Assembly (NCBI GenBank): GCA_015488555.1
Contig: WFNO01000090.1
Coordinates: forward strand, 1-38,247
Direction: 5' to 3'
Length of the DNA: 38,247 bases
Source of the DNA: Gammaproteobacteria bacterium
Lineage (GTDB): Bacteria; Pseudomonadota; Gammaproteobacteria; SZUA-140
The translations under genes and the position numbers were made by a program. Below, in pieces: positions 10,254 through 19,501 of the stretch (its first letter is position 1; each line of letters starts with the position of its first letter). The notes beneath the pieces are model-generated. The model had not been told where the DNA came from. It searched no databases and saw only the letters and a program-made list of their open reading frames with translations.

Positions 10254-12179
10254 CTACAACTGTTCCTGCCGGATCTCGATCTCCGCCTGGGCCTTCAAGG
10301 ACTCCAGAACCGCTTCACTCTCTTCCATTCCCACGCGGCGCAGGAGCTGCTGGCGCAGGGCCTGCCGCTCGCTGCCAGGGATCTGGTTCAGATCCCCGTC
10401 ACGCACTTCGGATACCACCACGACCGCATAATCCCCACTGGACAAGCGACGCCCAGCAATGCTAGCACTCTCCTGTGGACGCGGCAGACTGAAAGCCAAG
10501 CGCAAGACGTCCGGTGGTACACCCTGGGCCCGGCGATCCACCCATCCCGGTTCAGCCCACTGCCCGGCCAGTTCTGTCAGCAATTGCGCATTCGGCACCT
10601 GGCCTGCGGCCATGGTCTCCTGCAGGCGCATTCGGGCCTGTTCGCCAATTTCCTCAGCACGTTTACGAGCCCGCTCCAAGCGCAGGATCTGTTCGATGTC
10701 CGCGCGCACTTCCTCCAGAGGACGGTGGCTGACGGGCTTGTGGTCTTTGACCCGCAGGACCACCAGGTGATTGTCACCGATGGTGATAGGTTCACTATTG
10801 TTGCCCGCTTCCAGCACGTCGGGATTGAAGGCTGCCCCCCGGACCTTGGGGTCGGCGGCGATGCCAGTACCAGCGTCCCGGCTGAAATAATCCGACATCT
10901 GGATCTCTAGACCCAGTTCGCGCGCGGCCACCTCGAGGGTATCGGGGGATTCGTAGGTCAGGTCGGTGAGCCGGTCGGCCAGATCGAAGAATAAATCTTC
11001 GGCGCGCTGTTCCCGGTACTCCTGCTCCAACACGTCACGCACTTCCCCGAAACTACGGCCGTGCGCGGGCCGGATGTCGGTCAGTTCGATGATGTGGTAG
11101 CCGAAGCGGGTACGCACCGGTTCGCTCATCTCGCCTACCTGCAGCGCGAAGACTCGTTCCTCGAAAGGTTTGGGCATGACGCCTCGGCCAAAGTAGCCCA
11201 GATCGCCGCCATCCTTTGCAGAAGCGGTATCGTCGGACAGGGTCTTGGCCAGTTCTTCGAAAGACTCCCCGCCTTCCAGGCGTTGCAGGATCCTTTGCGC
11301 CTTCTCCCGAACTGCGCGATCGGCGTCCTCATCAGCGTCCTCGGGTACGGCAACCAAAATGTGGCGAACTCGGCGTTCCTCTTCCACCATGAAATCGGAC
11401 CGCCGCTCTTCGTACAGGCGCCGTAGGATCTCTTCGTCCACCTCTACCTCGTCGAGCAGATCGGCGGCTGCCAGCTCCAGGTAGGCCACGCGCACTTGCT
11501 CGGGGATAGCGAAACGGGACTGGTTCTCCTGGTAATAGGCCTCCACAGCCGCCTCGTCGATCGGTTCTTCGGTCATCAAACCGGCAGCCTCCACCAGGAA
11601 ATAGGCAAGGCTGCGCTGTTGGTACTGTAAGAGTAGGAGTCGCTCCAAGGCGGGTTCCGGTACGAAGGTGGTCTCCGACACGCCGTTCATCAGCTGAGCC
11701 ACCAATAGATCACGGCGCAACTCCGCCTCGTAGGCCGGCTCGGTGAGCCCCATACTGTTGAGGATGCGGCGATAGAGTTGGCCATCGAAACGGCCGTCGC
11801 GCTGGAATTGAGGTTCACTCAGGATGCGCGTGCGCAACAACTCGTCACCGACCTGGAATCCAGCTTCCAGTGCCACCTGTGTCAACAGAGCGCTGTTTAC
11901 CAGGCGCTCGATGACGTTGCGTTTTATGAGGGTGTCGTCCAGAAACGGGGAGTCGACGGCATCCTCGCCCAGCAATTGTTGGCGAAAGATACGCTCCTGC
12001 ACCAGAAGGCGCTGGTAGGTGCGGGCAGAGATCTCCTCGCCATTGACCTTGGCCACATACACGTCGCCGCCGCCCTCGAAATAGGAATTGATACCCCAAA
12101 AGGCGAAGGGAATGGCGATGAGAATAAAGATTACCCAAGCGATGAACCCCCTGGCCCGCTCGCGAATGAAGCGCAGCAT
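10254..12179 (-). CDS. ppiD: Periplasmic folding chaperone / peptidyl-prolyl isomerase PpiD
   Basis: Membrane-anchored chaperone that meets proteins leaving the Sec translocon on the periplasmic side. 641 residues: a short cytoplasmic N-terminus (MLRFIRERARG), one membrane anchor (FIAWVIFILIAIPFAFWGI, about residues 12-30), a SurA-N-like helical domain, a parvulin domain at about 265-365 and a C-terminal helical domain. The parvulin domain is well preserved (RHILV, DGGDLGYFGRGVM, FGYHIIEL), whereas E. coli PpiD's parvulin domain is reported inactive; catalysis here is therefore possible but not shown. It is the last gene of the tig-clpP-clpX-lon block, separated from lon by repeats and two tRNA genes, with no hupB. 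It converges on the symporter gene. Confidence 0.95.
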   Translation of the reverse strand: MLRFIRERARGFIAWVIFILIAIPFAFWGINSYFEGGGDVYVAKVNGEEISARTYQRLLVQERIFRQQLLGEDAVDSPFLDDTLIKRNVIERLVNSALLTQVALEAGFQVGDELLRTRILSEPQFQRDGRFDGQLYRRILNSMGLTEPAYEAELRRDLLVAQLMNGVSETTFVPEPALERLLLLQYQQRSLAYFLVEAAGLMTEEPIDEAAVEAYYQENQSRFAIPEQVRVAYLELAAADLLDEVEVDEEILRRLYEERRSDFMVEEERRVRHILVAVPEDADEDADRAVREKAQRILQRLEGGESFEELAKTLSDDTASAKDGGDLGYFGRGVMPKPFEERVFALQVGEMSEPVRTRFGYHIIELTDIRPAHGRSFGEVRDVLEQEYREQRAEDLFFDLADRLTDLTYESPDTLEVAARELGLEIQMSDYFSRDAGTGIAADPKVRGAAFNPDVLEAGNNSEPITIGDNHLVVLRVKDHKPVSHRPLEEVRADIEQILRLERARKRAEEIGEQARMRLQETMAAGQVPNAQLLTELAGQWAEPGWVDRRAQGVPPDVLRLAFSLPRPQESASIAGRRLSSGDYAVVVVSEVRDGDLNQIPGSERQALRQQLLRRVGMEESEAVLESLKAQAEIEIRQEQL

Positions 12180-12214
12180 AGTCGATATCCTGAGTCCTCA
12201 AATCCAAACAAATG

Positions 12215-12300
12215 AATCAATGGGGTCAGAGTAATGATCAAACTAAAACGAAGTCAAAAAGTATTCTACCAACCGATCATTTACTCTAACCCCATTGATT
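12215..12300. repeat. 86-bp imperfect palindrome with TGGGGTCAGAGTAA arms (MITE/REP-like)
   Basis: Left arm 12215-12239 and right arm 12275-12300 are inverted copies (AATCAATGGGGTCAGAGTAA against AATCAATGGGGTTAGAGTAA on the other strand) with one substitution and one indel, around a 35-base AT-rich centre. A further partial arm, GACCCCATTGATT, follows at 12303-12315. No ORF is inside. It lies between the tRNA terminator and ppiD. Confidence 0.75.
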
Positions 12301-12331
12301 GTGACCCCATTGATTTTCATTGATTATTGAT

Positions 12332-12375
12332 TATAGAAAAGGGTGCATCGCGAACTCGCGCACAGCGATGCACCC
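12332..12375 (-). terminator. Rho-independent terminator after tRNA-Asp
   Basis: On the minus strand GGGTGCATCGC (11 bases) pairs perfectly with GCGATGCACCC across a 13-base loop, followed by TTTTCTATAA. It sits just downstream of tRNA-Asp and should end the Val-Asp tRNA transcript before ppiD, which would then need its own promoter. Confidence 0.85.
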
Positions 12376-12384
12376 TCGTCGATG

Positions 12385-12461
12385 TGGCGGAGTGGACGGG
12401 ACTCGAACCCGCGACCCCCGGCGTGACAGGCCGGTATTCTAACCAGCTGAACTACCACTCC
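12385..12461 (-). tRNA. tRNA-Asp (GTC)
   Basis: 77 bases including an encoded CCA. The minus strand reads GGAGTGG at the 5' acceptor, the D arm TAGTTCAGCTGGTTAGA, an anticodon loop with GTC between CCGGC-type stems, the T arm GGGTTCGAGTCCC and the 3' acceptor CCACTCC-G-CCA. Second of two tRNA genes in a short operon with tRNA-Val. Confidence 0.96.
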
Positions 12462-12517
12462 TGAATTTCGGCACTCGAATAATTCGGTACTCGCCCTCCC
12501 TTGTGGGCTAGCGCCCC

Positions 12518-12593
12518 TGGTGGGTGCTGAGGGAATCGAACCCCCGACTTTCGCCTTGTAAGGGCGACGCTCTCCCAGCTGAGCTAAGCACCC
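12518..12593 (-). tRNA. tRNA-Val (TAC)
   Basis: 76 bases including CCA. 5' acceptor GGGTGCT pairs with AGCACCC-A-CCA; D arm TAGCTCAGCTGGGAGA; anticodon loop CTTACAA (TAC) on a GCC-rich stem; T arm GGGTTCGATTCCC. It is 56 bases upstream of tRNA-Asp on the same strand. Confidence 0.96.
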
Positions 12594-12693
12594 CGTTCGA
12601 ATCAGAAAAAGCTGCTATTCTATGGCATTCCCCGGCAGTACACCACCGCCGGAACCATCCGTAGGGCAAAAAAAAATCGACCCGACCTTCGGC

Positions 12694-12723
12694 TTTATAC
12701 CAACCACCTCGAAGGGATGTCAA
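12694..12723 (-). promoter_or_regulatory. Sigma70-type promoter upstream of the tRNA-Val/tRNA-Asp operon
   Basis: On the minus strand TTGACA (12718-12723) and TATAAA (12694-12699) are 18 bases apart, 100 bases upstream of tRNA-Val. A T-run of nine follows shortly after (12668-12676), so some early termination is conceivable. Confidence 0.6.
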
Positions 12724-12765
12724 GCGAGCCAAATGGCAGACTTCAGATATCAGATGTCAGAAAAA

Positions 12766-12870
12766 CAACCCTCACCCCAATCCCTTTCCCAAAGGGAGAG
12801 GGGCTTTGAATTTTCTCCCAGAAGGCCTCCTTCCCCTTCAGGGGGAAAAGGGTTGGGGTGAGGGAGTGTC
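12766..12870. repeat. Intergenic palindromic repeat cluster, copy 2
   Basis: CCCTCACCCCAATCCC at the left is inverted as GGGTTGGGGTGAGGG at the right, enclosing smaller hairpins (CCCTTTCCC-AAAGGGAGAG and CCCCTTC-AGGGGG). It corresponds piece by piece to the cluster at 7725-7862, in the same orientation. It lies in the lon-tRNA gap (12594-13071), which holds no gene. Confidence 0.8.
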
Positions 12871-12877
12871 ATTCTAT

Positions 12878-12905
12878 CCTTTGTCCTTTGTCCTTTGTCC
12901 TTTGT
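12878..12905. repeat. Heptanucleotide tandem repeat (CCTTTGT) x4
   Basis: Four perfect consecutive units of CCTTTGT. Directly followed by a C-rich spacer and the TCTGACN array. Confidence 0.9.
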
Positions 12906-12914
12906 CCCCCACCC

Positions 12915-12949
12915 TCTGACATCTGACATCTGACGTCTGACCTCTGACC
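12915..12949. repeat. Heptanucleotide tandem repeat (TCTGACN) x5
   Basis: Five consecutive 7-base units TCTGACA, TCTGACA, TCTGACG, TCTGACC, TCTGACC. Same array type as at 7886-7934, in the same position relative to the palindromic cluster. The remaining 12950-13071 is G/C-rich degenerate repeat with no feature I can name. Confidence 0.9.
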
Positions 12950-13071
12950 TGGGGAGAGGGCTGGGATGAGGGGGTATCTTTCCGTCCCCCGCCCTTCGCC
13001 CTGACATCCGATCGGGGGAAAGGGAGGGAGAGGGCCAGGGCCGGAGGTGTTGGATCCCGGGTCAATACGGA

Positions 13072-15525
13072 TCAATGAGGCCGGATGTGGCCGCTCTTCT
13101 TGCCCTTGGCCACGCGTTTGGTCTCGACAATCTCCGGTTGCTCGGCCGCTTCCTGCTTCTCCAGTAGCGGTGCGGGCATGTGCTGCAGGGCACGGCGCCA
13201 CACTTCGTCGATCCACTTTACCGGTATGATCTCGATCTGCTGCTTGATGTTCTTGGGAATCTCAGCCAGATCCCGGACATTGTCCTCGGGAATCAACACT
13301 GTCTTAATGCCGCCGCGGTGAGCGGCCAGCAGCTTCTCCTTGAGACCACCGATGGGCAGCACCTCGCCGCGCAAGGTGATCTCGCCAGTCATGGCCACGT
13401 CGGCGCGCACGGGAATGCCCGTCAGTACTGACACCAGGGCGGTGCACATACCGATGCCGGCGCTCGGACCGTCCTTGGGAATGGCCCCCTCCGGCACGTG
13501 GATGTGCACGTCGTGCTGCTGGTAGAAATCGGGATCGATGTTGAGCATCTCCGCTCGGCTGCGTACCACGGTCATGGCAGTCTGTACCGACTCCTGCATT
13601 ACGTCGCCGATCTGGCCAGTGATCAGGAGCTTGCCCTTGCCCTTGACCACGGCGGTTTCAATAGTGAGCAGGTCGCCACCGGCCTCGGTCCAGGCCAGCC
13701 CGGTGACATGACCAATCTGGTCGTGTTCCTCCGCCAGACCGTAACGGAAGCGGCGCACTCCCAGGTATCTGTGCAAGTTGCGCGACGTGACCACCATCTT
13801 CTTCTTGGCTGGCTTGAGCAGGATCTCCTTGACCACCTTGCGGCAGATCTTGGCGATTTCGCGCTCCAGGCCGCGCACACCCGCCTCGCGGGTGTAGTAG
13901 CGGATGATGTTGCGAATCGCGCCTTCGCTGATGGCGATCTCGGATTCCTGCAGGCCGTTGGTCTTGATCTGTTTGGGAATCAGATAACGCAGGGCGATAT
14001 TGACTTTCTCGTCTTCCGTGTAACCAGACAAGCGGATCACTTCCATACGATCCAGCAGGGGGGCCGGGATGTTCATGCTGTTGGCGGTGCAGACGAACAT
14101 CACCTCGGAAAGATCGTAGTCTACCTCCAGATAATGGTCGTTGAAGGCGTTGTTCTGCTCCGGATCCAGCACCTCCAGCAGAGCGGCCGCTGGATCACCC
14201 CGAAAGTCCATGGCCATCTTGTCGATCTCGTCCAGCAGAAACAGCGGGTTACGGGTCTCGGCCTTGACTAGATTCTGCACGATCTTGCCCGGCATGGAAC
14301 CGATATAGGTACGCCGGTGACCGCGGATCTCGGCCTCGTCCCGCACGCCGCCCAGGGACATGCGCACGAACTTGCGATTGGTGGCCCGGGCGATGGAACG
14401 CCCCAGTGAGGTCTTGCCCACACCGGGCGGCCCCACCAGGCAGAGAATGGGCCCCTTGAGCTTGTCCACCCGCTGCTGCACCGCGAGATACTCCAGGATG
14501 CGCTCCTTGACCTTCTCCAAACCATAATGGTCGGCCTCCAGCACGGCTTCCGCCTTGGCCAGGTCGCGGCAAATCTTGGTGCGCTTCTTCCAGGGTACGT
14601 TCACCAGCCAGTCGATGTAGTTGCGCACCACGGTGGCCTCGGCCGACATGGGCGACATCATCTTCAGCTTGTTGAGTTCAGCAGTGGCCTTCTTCTTCAC
14701 CTCCTTGGGCATGCCCGCCTTCTCGATCTTGCGGCTCAGTTCCTCGATCTCGTTGGGTACGTCCTCCAGCTCACCCAGCTCCTTCTGGATGGCCTTCATC
14801 TGCTCGTTGAGATAGTACTCGCGCTGGCTCTTCTCCATCTGCTTCTTGACCCGGCCGCGCACGCGCTTCTCCACCTGCAAGAGATCCAGTTCGGATTCGA
14901 GCAGGGCCATCAGTTTCTCCAAACGGTCACGTACCTTGAGCAATTCCAGCAAGGTCTGGCGCTCTTCCACCTTGAGGGTCATGTGAGCAGCGATGGTGTC
15001 GCCCAGGCGCCCCACGTCCTCGATACCCGCCAGCGAAGACAGGATCTCCGGCGGCACCTTGTTATTGAGTTTCACGTACTGTTCGAACTGACCCATGATA
15101 GAGCGCCCCAGCACCTCCGCCTCGCGCTCCGTGGGCGGAGTGGACTTGAGGATGGCGATCTGGGCGCTGAAGTGGGCTTCGTTCTCGGTGAAGTGGATGA
15201 TGCGGGCCCGTTCCAGGCCTTCCACCAGCACCTTCACCGTGCCGTCCGGCAGTTTCAGGAGCTGCAGGATGGTAGCCACGGTCCCCACCCGATAGATGTC
15301 GTTCGGACCAGGGTCGTCCACAGATGCAGACTTTTGCGCCACCAGCATGATCTGTTTGTCCGCTGAAATGGCGCTGTCCAGGGCACGAATGGACTTCTCC
15401 CGCCCGACGAACAGGGGGATAACCATGTGCGGGTAGACCACCACGTCCCGCAGCGGCAGCACAGGCAGGATCTTCTGATTCTGATCCTGGTCGTTTACAA
15501 CCGGGGTGTCTTCGTTCTGTGACAT
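13072..15525 (-). CDS. lon: ATP-dependent protease Lon (La)
   Basis: Cytoplasmic homohexameric protease that unfolds and degrades misfolded and selected regulatory proteins. The start is taken at 15525 ([10 protein letters not shown]), preceded by AGAGGAA; the track start at 15597 runs through the leader. 817 residues: N-terminal substrate-binding LON domain ([25 protein letters not shown]), coiled-coil middle ([18 protein letters not shown]), AAA+ module with Walker [10 protein letters not shown], Walker [11 protein letters not shown], and the C-terminal protease domain with the catalytic Ser in PKDGPSAG and Lys in [10 protein letters not shown]. The C-terminal tail ([12 protein letters not shown]) is a basic extension of about 20 residues. 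A heat-shock-type promoter precedes it. Downstream, the usual hupB neighbour is absent. Confidence 0.98.
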   Translation of the reverse strand: MSQNEDTPVVNDQDQNQKILPVLPLRDVVVYPHMVIPLFVGREKSIRALDSAISADKQIMLVAQKSASVDDPGPNDIYRVGTVATILQLLKLPDGTVKVLVEGLERARIIHFTENEAHFSAQIAILKSTPPTEREAEVLGRSIMGQFEQYVKLNNKVPPEILSSLAGIEDVGRLGDTIAAHMTLKVEERQTLLELLKVRDRLEKLMALLESELDLLQVEKRVRGRVKKQMEKSQREYYLNEQMKAIQKELGELEDVPNEIEELSRKIEKAGMPKEVKKKATAELNKLKMMSPMSAEATVVRNYIDWLVNVPWKKRTKICRDLAKAEAVLEADHYGLEKVKERILEYLAVQQRVDKLKGPILCLVGPPGVGKTSLGRSIARATNRKFVRMSLGGVRDEAEIRGHRRTYIGSMPGKIVQNLVKAETRNPLFLLDEIDKMAMDFRGDPAAALLEVLDPEQNNAFNDHYLEVDYDLSEVMFVCTANSMNIPAPLLDRMEVIRLSGYTEDEKVNIALRYLIPKQIKTNGLQESEIAISEGAIRNIIRYYTREAGVRGLEREIAKICRKVVKEILLKPAKKKMVVTSRNLHRYLGVRRFRYGLAEEHDQIGHVTGLAWTEAGGDLLTIETAVVKGKGKLLITGQIGDVMQESVQTAMTVVRSRAEMLNIDPDFYQQHDVHIHVPEGAIPKDGPSAGIGMCTALVSVLTGIPVRADVAMTGEITLRGEVLPIGGLKEKLLAAHRGGIKTVLIPEDNVRDLAEIPKNIKQQIEIIPVKWIDEVWRRALQHMPAPLLEKQEAAEQPEIVETKRVAKGKKSGHIRPH

Positions 15526-15627
15526 GACGATTCCTCTCTTAACGACTGCATGGGTGGCAAGGATCCGGGCACACCGGCATACGCGGCGGCTTGCCACCGC
15601 AGGGACGGAACGACGCCGTTTTCCTGG

Positions 15628-15656
15628 ATATGAGGCCCGGGCAGCTGGCTTTCAAG
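15628..15656 (-). promoter_or_regulatory. Sigma32 (heat-shock) type promoter for lon
   Basis: The minus strand reads CTTGAAA (15650-15656), then 14 bases, then CCTCATAT (15628-15635). The sigma32 consensus is CTTGAAA and CCCCATNT with 11-16 bases between, so only one core position differs. It lies about 100 bases upstream of the lon start in the 279-base clpX-lon gap; E. coli lon is a known sigma32 target. Confidence 0.7.
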
Positions 15657-15804
15657 CACCCATACCCTGGTTATAGGGATACCCCGGAAGAGGAGCCCTG
15701 CAGCGGATAAGGGCACGGATACCGAAGGGCAAGCAAGAAGAGGAGGCATGTGTCCGTCTCTGGCAGCGCTTGCGCGGCAACACTCTCAGTGTGCCCGCAA
15801 TCAC

Positions 15805-17097
15805 TCACTCCTTGCTGAGAGTTAATTGCTTCTCTCCGCCTTCGTAGATCAGGATTGGATCGGTCTCGCCCTCGATGACGCTTGCGTCGATCACCACCTT
15901 GGTCACCTTCTCCAGAGAAGGTAGCTCATACATGGTATCCAGCAACACGTGCTCCAGAATGGAACGCAGCCCGCGGGCCCCGGTCTTGCGTTCCATGGCC
16001 TTGCGTGCCACCGCCCGCAGGGCGTCCTCGCGAAACTCTAGTTCACAGTTCTCCATCTCGAAGAGTTTGGCGAACTGCTTGGTGAGTGCGTTCTTGGGTT
16101 CGGTGAGAATCTTCACCAGGGCCTCCTCATCCAGTTCGTCGAGGGTGGCCACCACCGGCAGGCGGCCCACGAACTCGGGGATGAGACCGTACTTGATGAG
16201 ATCCTCGGGCTCTACCGAGTGCAGCAGCTCACCCACGTTCTTCTGCTCGTCCTTGCTCTTGACCTCGGCGGAAAAACCGATGCCGCCCTTCTCGGAGCGG
16301 TCACGGATGATCTTGTCCAGCCCAGCGAAGGCACCGCCGCAGATGAACAGGATGTTAGACGTATCCACCTGGAGAAACTCCTGCTGCGGATGCTTGCGCC
16401 CACCCTGCGGCGGCACCGAGGCTACCGTACCCTCGATGAGCTTGAGCAGGGCCTGCTGCACGCCCTCACCGGACACATCCCGGGTGATGGAGGGATTGTC
16501 CGACTTGCGGGAGATCTTGTCGATCTCGTCGATATAGACGATGCCACTCTGGGCCTTCTCCACGTCGTAGTCGCACTTCTGCAGGAGCTTCTGGATGATG
16601 TTCTCCACGTCTTCGCCCACATAACCCGCTTCCGTAAGGGTGGTGGCATCGGCGATGGTGAACGGGACGTTGAGCAGGCGGGCCAGGGTCTCGGCCAACA
16701 GGGTCTTTCCGCAACCGGTGGGACCGATGAGAAGGATGTTGCTCTTGGAGAGTTCCACGTCGTCTTTTTTCACTCCCACTTCCAGGCGCTTGTAGTGGTT
16801 GTAGACCGCCACCGACAACACCTTCTTGGCCCGTGCCTGACCCACCACGTACTCGTCGAGGATGGCGTTGATCTCCTGGGGAGTGGGCAACTTGGAACCC
16901 TTCAGCGACGAGGACTTCTCCTGCACTTCTTCCCGGATGATGTCATTGCACAATTCCACGCATTCGTCACAGACGAATACCGAAGGTCCGGCGATCAGCT
17001 TGCGTACTTCGTGTTGGCTCTTGCCACAGAAGGAACAATACAGGAGCTTGTCGCCCTTGTCGCCATCGTTGCCCTTGTTGTGCCTGTCATCGCTCAT
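15805..17097 (-). CDS. clpX: ATP-dependent unfoldase ClpX (specificity subunit of ClpXP)
   Basis: AAA+ hexamer that recognises, unfolds and feeds tagged substrates into ClpP. 430 residues. The N-terminal zinc-binding domain has Cys21, Cys24, Cys43 and Cys46 (CSFC and CDEC). The AAA+ core has Walker A GPTGCGKT at 125-132, the pore loop GYVGEDVE, Walker [10 protein letters not shown], the loop [12 protein letters not shown] (RKH loop), and the sensor-2 arginine in [10 protein letters not shown] near the C-terminus. The ClpP-contact loop around [10 protein letters not shown]-type sequence is present as [10 protein letters not shown] followed by VVATL. ATG 17097 is preceded by CAGGAT. It lies 56 bases downstream of clpP, the usual operon order. 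Confidence 0.98.
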   Translation of the reverse strand: MSDDRHNKGNDGDKGDKLLYCSFCGKSQHEVRKLIAGPSVFVCDECVELCNDIIREEVQEKSSSLKGSKLPTPQEINAILDEYVVGQARAKKVLSVAVYNHYKRLEVGVKKDDVELSKSNILLIGPTGCGKTLLAETLARLLNVPFTIADATTLTEAGYVGEDVENIIQKLLQKCDYDVEKAQSGIVYIDEIDKISRKSDNPSITRDVSGEGVQQALLKLIEGTVASVPPQGGRKHPQQEFLQVDTSNILFICGGAFAGLDKIIRDRSEKGGIGFSAEVKSKDEQKNVGELLHSVEPEDLIKYGLIPEFVGRLPVVATLDELDEEALVKILTEPKNALTKQFAKLFEMENCELEFREDALRAVARKAMERKTGARGLRSILEHVLLDTMYELPSLEKVTKVVIDASVIEGETDPILIYEGGEKQLTLSKE

Positions 17098-17153
17098 AGC
17101 ATATCCTGCCCGTTCATTTGGTGACTCAAAATCGTTACAGGCACCACTGCGGG

Positions 17154-17780
17154 TCAGCGGTGCCGCATGACCGCGTCGATGAGGCCGTATTCCACTGCCT
17201 CCTCACTGGTCATGAAGAAATCCCGGTCGGTATCGGCTTGGACCTTCTCCAGAGGCTGCTCTGTGTGTTTGACCAGAATCTCATTCAAACGATCCCGGGT
17301 ACGGAGGATCTCTCGCGCATGGATGTCGATATCAGTGGCCTGGCCTTGGAAACCGCCCAGCGGCTGATGAATCATGATGCGGGCATGCGGCAGGGCATAG
17401 CGCTTGCCCTTGGCACCGCCGGCCAGCAACAAGGCTCCCATGCTGGCCGCCTGACCCACGCACATGGTGCTGATGTCGGGCTTGACGAATTGCATGGTAT
17501 CATAGACGGACAGTCCGGCACTGACCGAGCCCCCGGGAGAATTGATGTAGAGATGAATGTCCTTGTCCGGATTCTCGGACTCCAGGAACAGGATCTGAGC
17601 CACGACTAGATTAGCCATGTGATCCTCGATGGGGCCCACCAGAAAGATGACGCGTTCTTTGAGAAGCCGGGAAAAGATGTCGTAGGCACGTTCGCCTCGT
17701 GACGACTGCTCCACCACCATCGGCACCAGATTCATAGCACTCATCCCATGCGCCCCTCGCTGTGAATTCCTATCGGTCAT
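17154..17780 (-). CDS. clpP: ATP-dependent Clp protease proteolytic subunit ClpP
   Basis: Serine protease forming the 14-subunit chamber that degrades substrates delivered by ClpX. The triad is visible: Ser113 in [10 protein letters not shown], His138 in [10 protein letters not shown], and the Asp of the DTDRD segment near 183. I place the start at ATG 17780 (MTDRNSQRG), giving 208 residues and a short propeptide before NLVPMVVEQ, comparable to E. coli (207 residues, cleaved before ALVPMV). The track GTG at 17789 and ATG 17744 (MSAMNLVPM) are alternatives; the latter would have almost no propeptide. GGAG lies close upstream of 17780. It is transcribed after tig and before clpX. Confidence 0.97.
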   Translation of the reverse strand: MTDRNSQRGAHGMSAMNLVPMVVEQSSRGERAYDIFSRLLKERVIFLVGPIEDHMANLVVAQILFLESENPDKDIHLYINSPGGSVSAGLSVYDTMQFVKPDISTMCVGQAASMGALLLAGGAKGKRYALPHARIMIHQPLGGFQGQATDIDIHAREILRTRDRLNEILVKHTEQPLEKVQADTDRDFFMTSEEAVEYGLIDAVMRHR

Positions 17781-17797
17781 CTTCTCCACACCCTTTA

Positions 17798-17803
17798 ATT
17801 ATA
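17798..17803 (-). promoter_or_regulatory. Candidate -10 element for clpP
   Basis: Perfect TATAAT on the minus strand, 17 bases before the chosen clpP start; the -35 region (CTGAAA/TGAAAA) is a poor match. If used, the leader would be only about 11 bases for the 17780 start and about 47 for ATG 17744, which bears on start choice. No sigma32 match was seen in the tig-clpP gap. Confidence 0.4.
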
Positions 17804-18014
17804 CCCTTTGAGGACGGGCATTTTCAGTCTTGACATTCCCGCAGTAAAGCGGCCGGAATTGTCCTGCATTCTCAATGATTCTACTCGCTTTTTCGCCCAC
17901 GTCTCCAACTAGGATCCCGTATTTCTAGGCAACCAGTAGAACCCAGGCGGCGTTGCGGCCTAGCGTACAGGAATCCTGAAACGGGTGGGTCGTCGGGCCC
18001 GCACTAACGGCAGA

Positions 18015-19331
18015 TCACGACGCTGCTTCCTGGCGCCCGCGCATCACCTCCCCGAAGGTGGCCGGCTCCTCGTTTACCAGGGCCTGGGACAGGATCCAAT
18101 CCACCACGGCGTCTTCCAGCACCATGGACTCGATGCTCGCCAGGCGCTGACGGTCAGCATAATACCAGCGCACCACCTCTTCCGGTTGCTCGTAGGCGGC
18201 GGCCAGGGATTCCACTTTGGCCCGCACCTGTTCCGGAGTGGCCTGCAGTCGTTGCTGCTGGACGATCTCTGCCGTGAGCATCTGCAAGGCCACCTGTTTG
18301 CGGGCCTGCTCCTCGAACATGGCGCGGTCCAATTGCACCGCCTCGGGAGCCATTCCCTGGCGCTGTAAGGTGTCTCGCATGCGATTCATGAGCAGGTCGA
18401 TTCGCTCCTCCACCTGCGAACGGGGCAGTTCGATGGGATTGGCCTGCAACAGCTCGTCCATGACCTGCTGCTTGACGCGCTCCCGGATGGCTTGGGCCAA
18501 TTCGTCCTCCATGTTGCGGCGGACCTCCTGGCGCAGGCTCTCCAGGGAACCGTCGGCCACGTCGTAGCTGCGCACGAAATCCTCGTCCAATTCCGGCAAC
18601 ACGGATTCCGCCACACTGTGTACGCGCACCTCGAAGCAGGCCGGCCTGCCGGCCAGTTCGGTTACGCGGTAATCCTCGGGAAAGGTCACTTCGAGAGTGC
18701 GTTCGTCTCCCGCGCGAACGCCGTGCAGCCCTTCTTCGAAGCCGGCGATGAACTTCCCCTCCCCCAACACTACGGCCACTTCTTTGGCTTCGCCACCCTC
18801 GAAGGGCTGGCCGTCCACAGTTCCGAGATAGTCGACCACCACCCGGTCGCCGGTCTGGGCGGGGCGCTGCACTTCTTCCCAGCGGGCCCGCTGGCGGCGC
18901 AGGTTCTCCACCATCTCATCCACGTCCTGCTCCGTGATTTCGGCGACCGGCCGGGTGATCTTGAGCTGTTTCACCGGTGCCAGATCGAACTGGGCGAAGA
19001 CCTCGAACACCGCCGTGTATTCGTAGTTCTCTCCCGGGGCCACATTCTGCACCTCGATGCGCGGCCGGCTGGCCAGTTGCAGGTTCTCCCGGGCGATAGC
19101 CTCCCGGAGGCTGTTCTGGGTCACCTCGCTCAAGACCTCCTGGCGGACCTGAGGCCCGTACTGGCTGGCCACCACGCTCAACGGTACCTTGCCCGGCCGA
19201 AAACCTTTCATCTTCACCCGGCGGCTCAGCGAGCGCAGGCGGCTCTCGACCTCCTTCTCGATCTCTTCGGCGGGAATGACCACGGTCATGCGGCGCTCGA
19301 GGCCGCTGGTGGTTTCGACGGAAACTTGCAT
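18015..19331 (-). CDS. tig: Trigger factor, ribosome-associated chaperone and prolyl isomerase
   Basis: Binds ribosomal protein L23 at the exit tunnel and shields nascent chains. 438 residues (E. coli 432), three domains in order: ribosome-binding tail with the signature GFRPGKVP at 43-50; FKBP-type isomerase domain at about 155-240 (GDRVVVDYLGTVDGQPFEGG, VLGEGKFIAGFEEGL); and the C-terminal helical chaperone domain (FVRSYDVADGSLESL, LMNRMRDTLQRQGM). ATG 19331 has GAGGA seven bases upstream. It follows tRNA-Leu by about 70 bases on the same strand, so the tRNA cluster and tig may share transcripts. Confidence 0.98.
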   Translation of the reverse strand: MQVSVETTSGLERRMTVVIPAEEIEKEVESRLRSLSRRVKMKGFRPGKVPLSVVASQYGPQVRQEVLSEVTQNSLREAIARENLQLASRPRIEVQNVAPGENYEYTAVFEVFAQFDLAPVKQLKITRPVAEITEQDVDEMVENLRRQRARWEEVQRPAQTGDRVVVDYLGTVDGQPFEGGEAKEVAVVLGEGKFIAGFEEGLHGVRAGDERTLEVTFPEDYRVTELAGRPACFEVRVHSVAESVLPELDEDFVRSYDVADGSLESLRQEVRRNMEDELAQAIRERVKQQVMDELLQANPIELPRSQVEERIDLLMNRMRDTLQRQGMAPEAVQLDRAMFEEQARKQVALQMLTAEIVQQQRLQATPEQVRAKVESLAAAYEQPEEVVRWYYADRQRLASIESMVLEDAVVDWILSQALVNEEPATFGEVMRGRQEAAS

Positions 19332-19402
19332 CTTGGATCCTCAGACCTCAAAAAATTTCATACAAATCAAACTATTATTAAAACTCCACCGCAGGTGTCC
19401 TA

Positions 19403-19488
<86 letters not shown>

Positions 19489-19501
19489 AGGAAGACGGTC
19501 T

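Noticed and set aside
15782-15821. Inverted repeat ACTCTCAG ... CTGAGAGT at the clpX stop as terminator
   Set aside because: The loop is about 24 bases and no T-tract follows, so termination is not supported.
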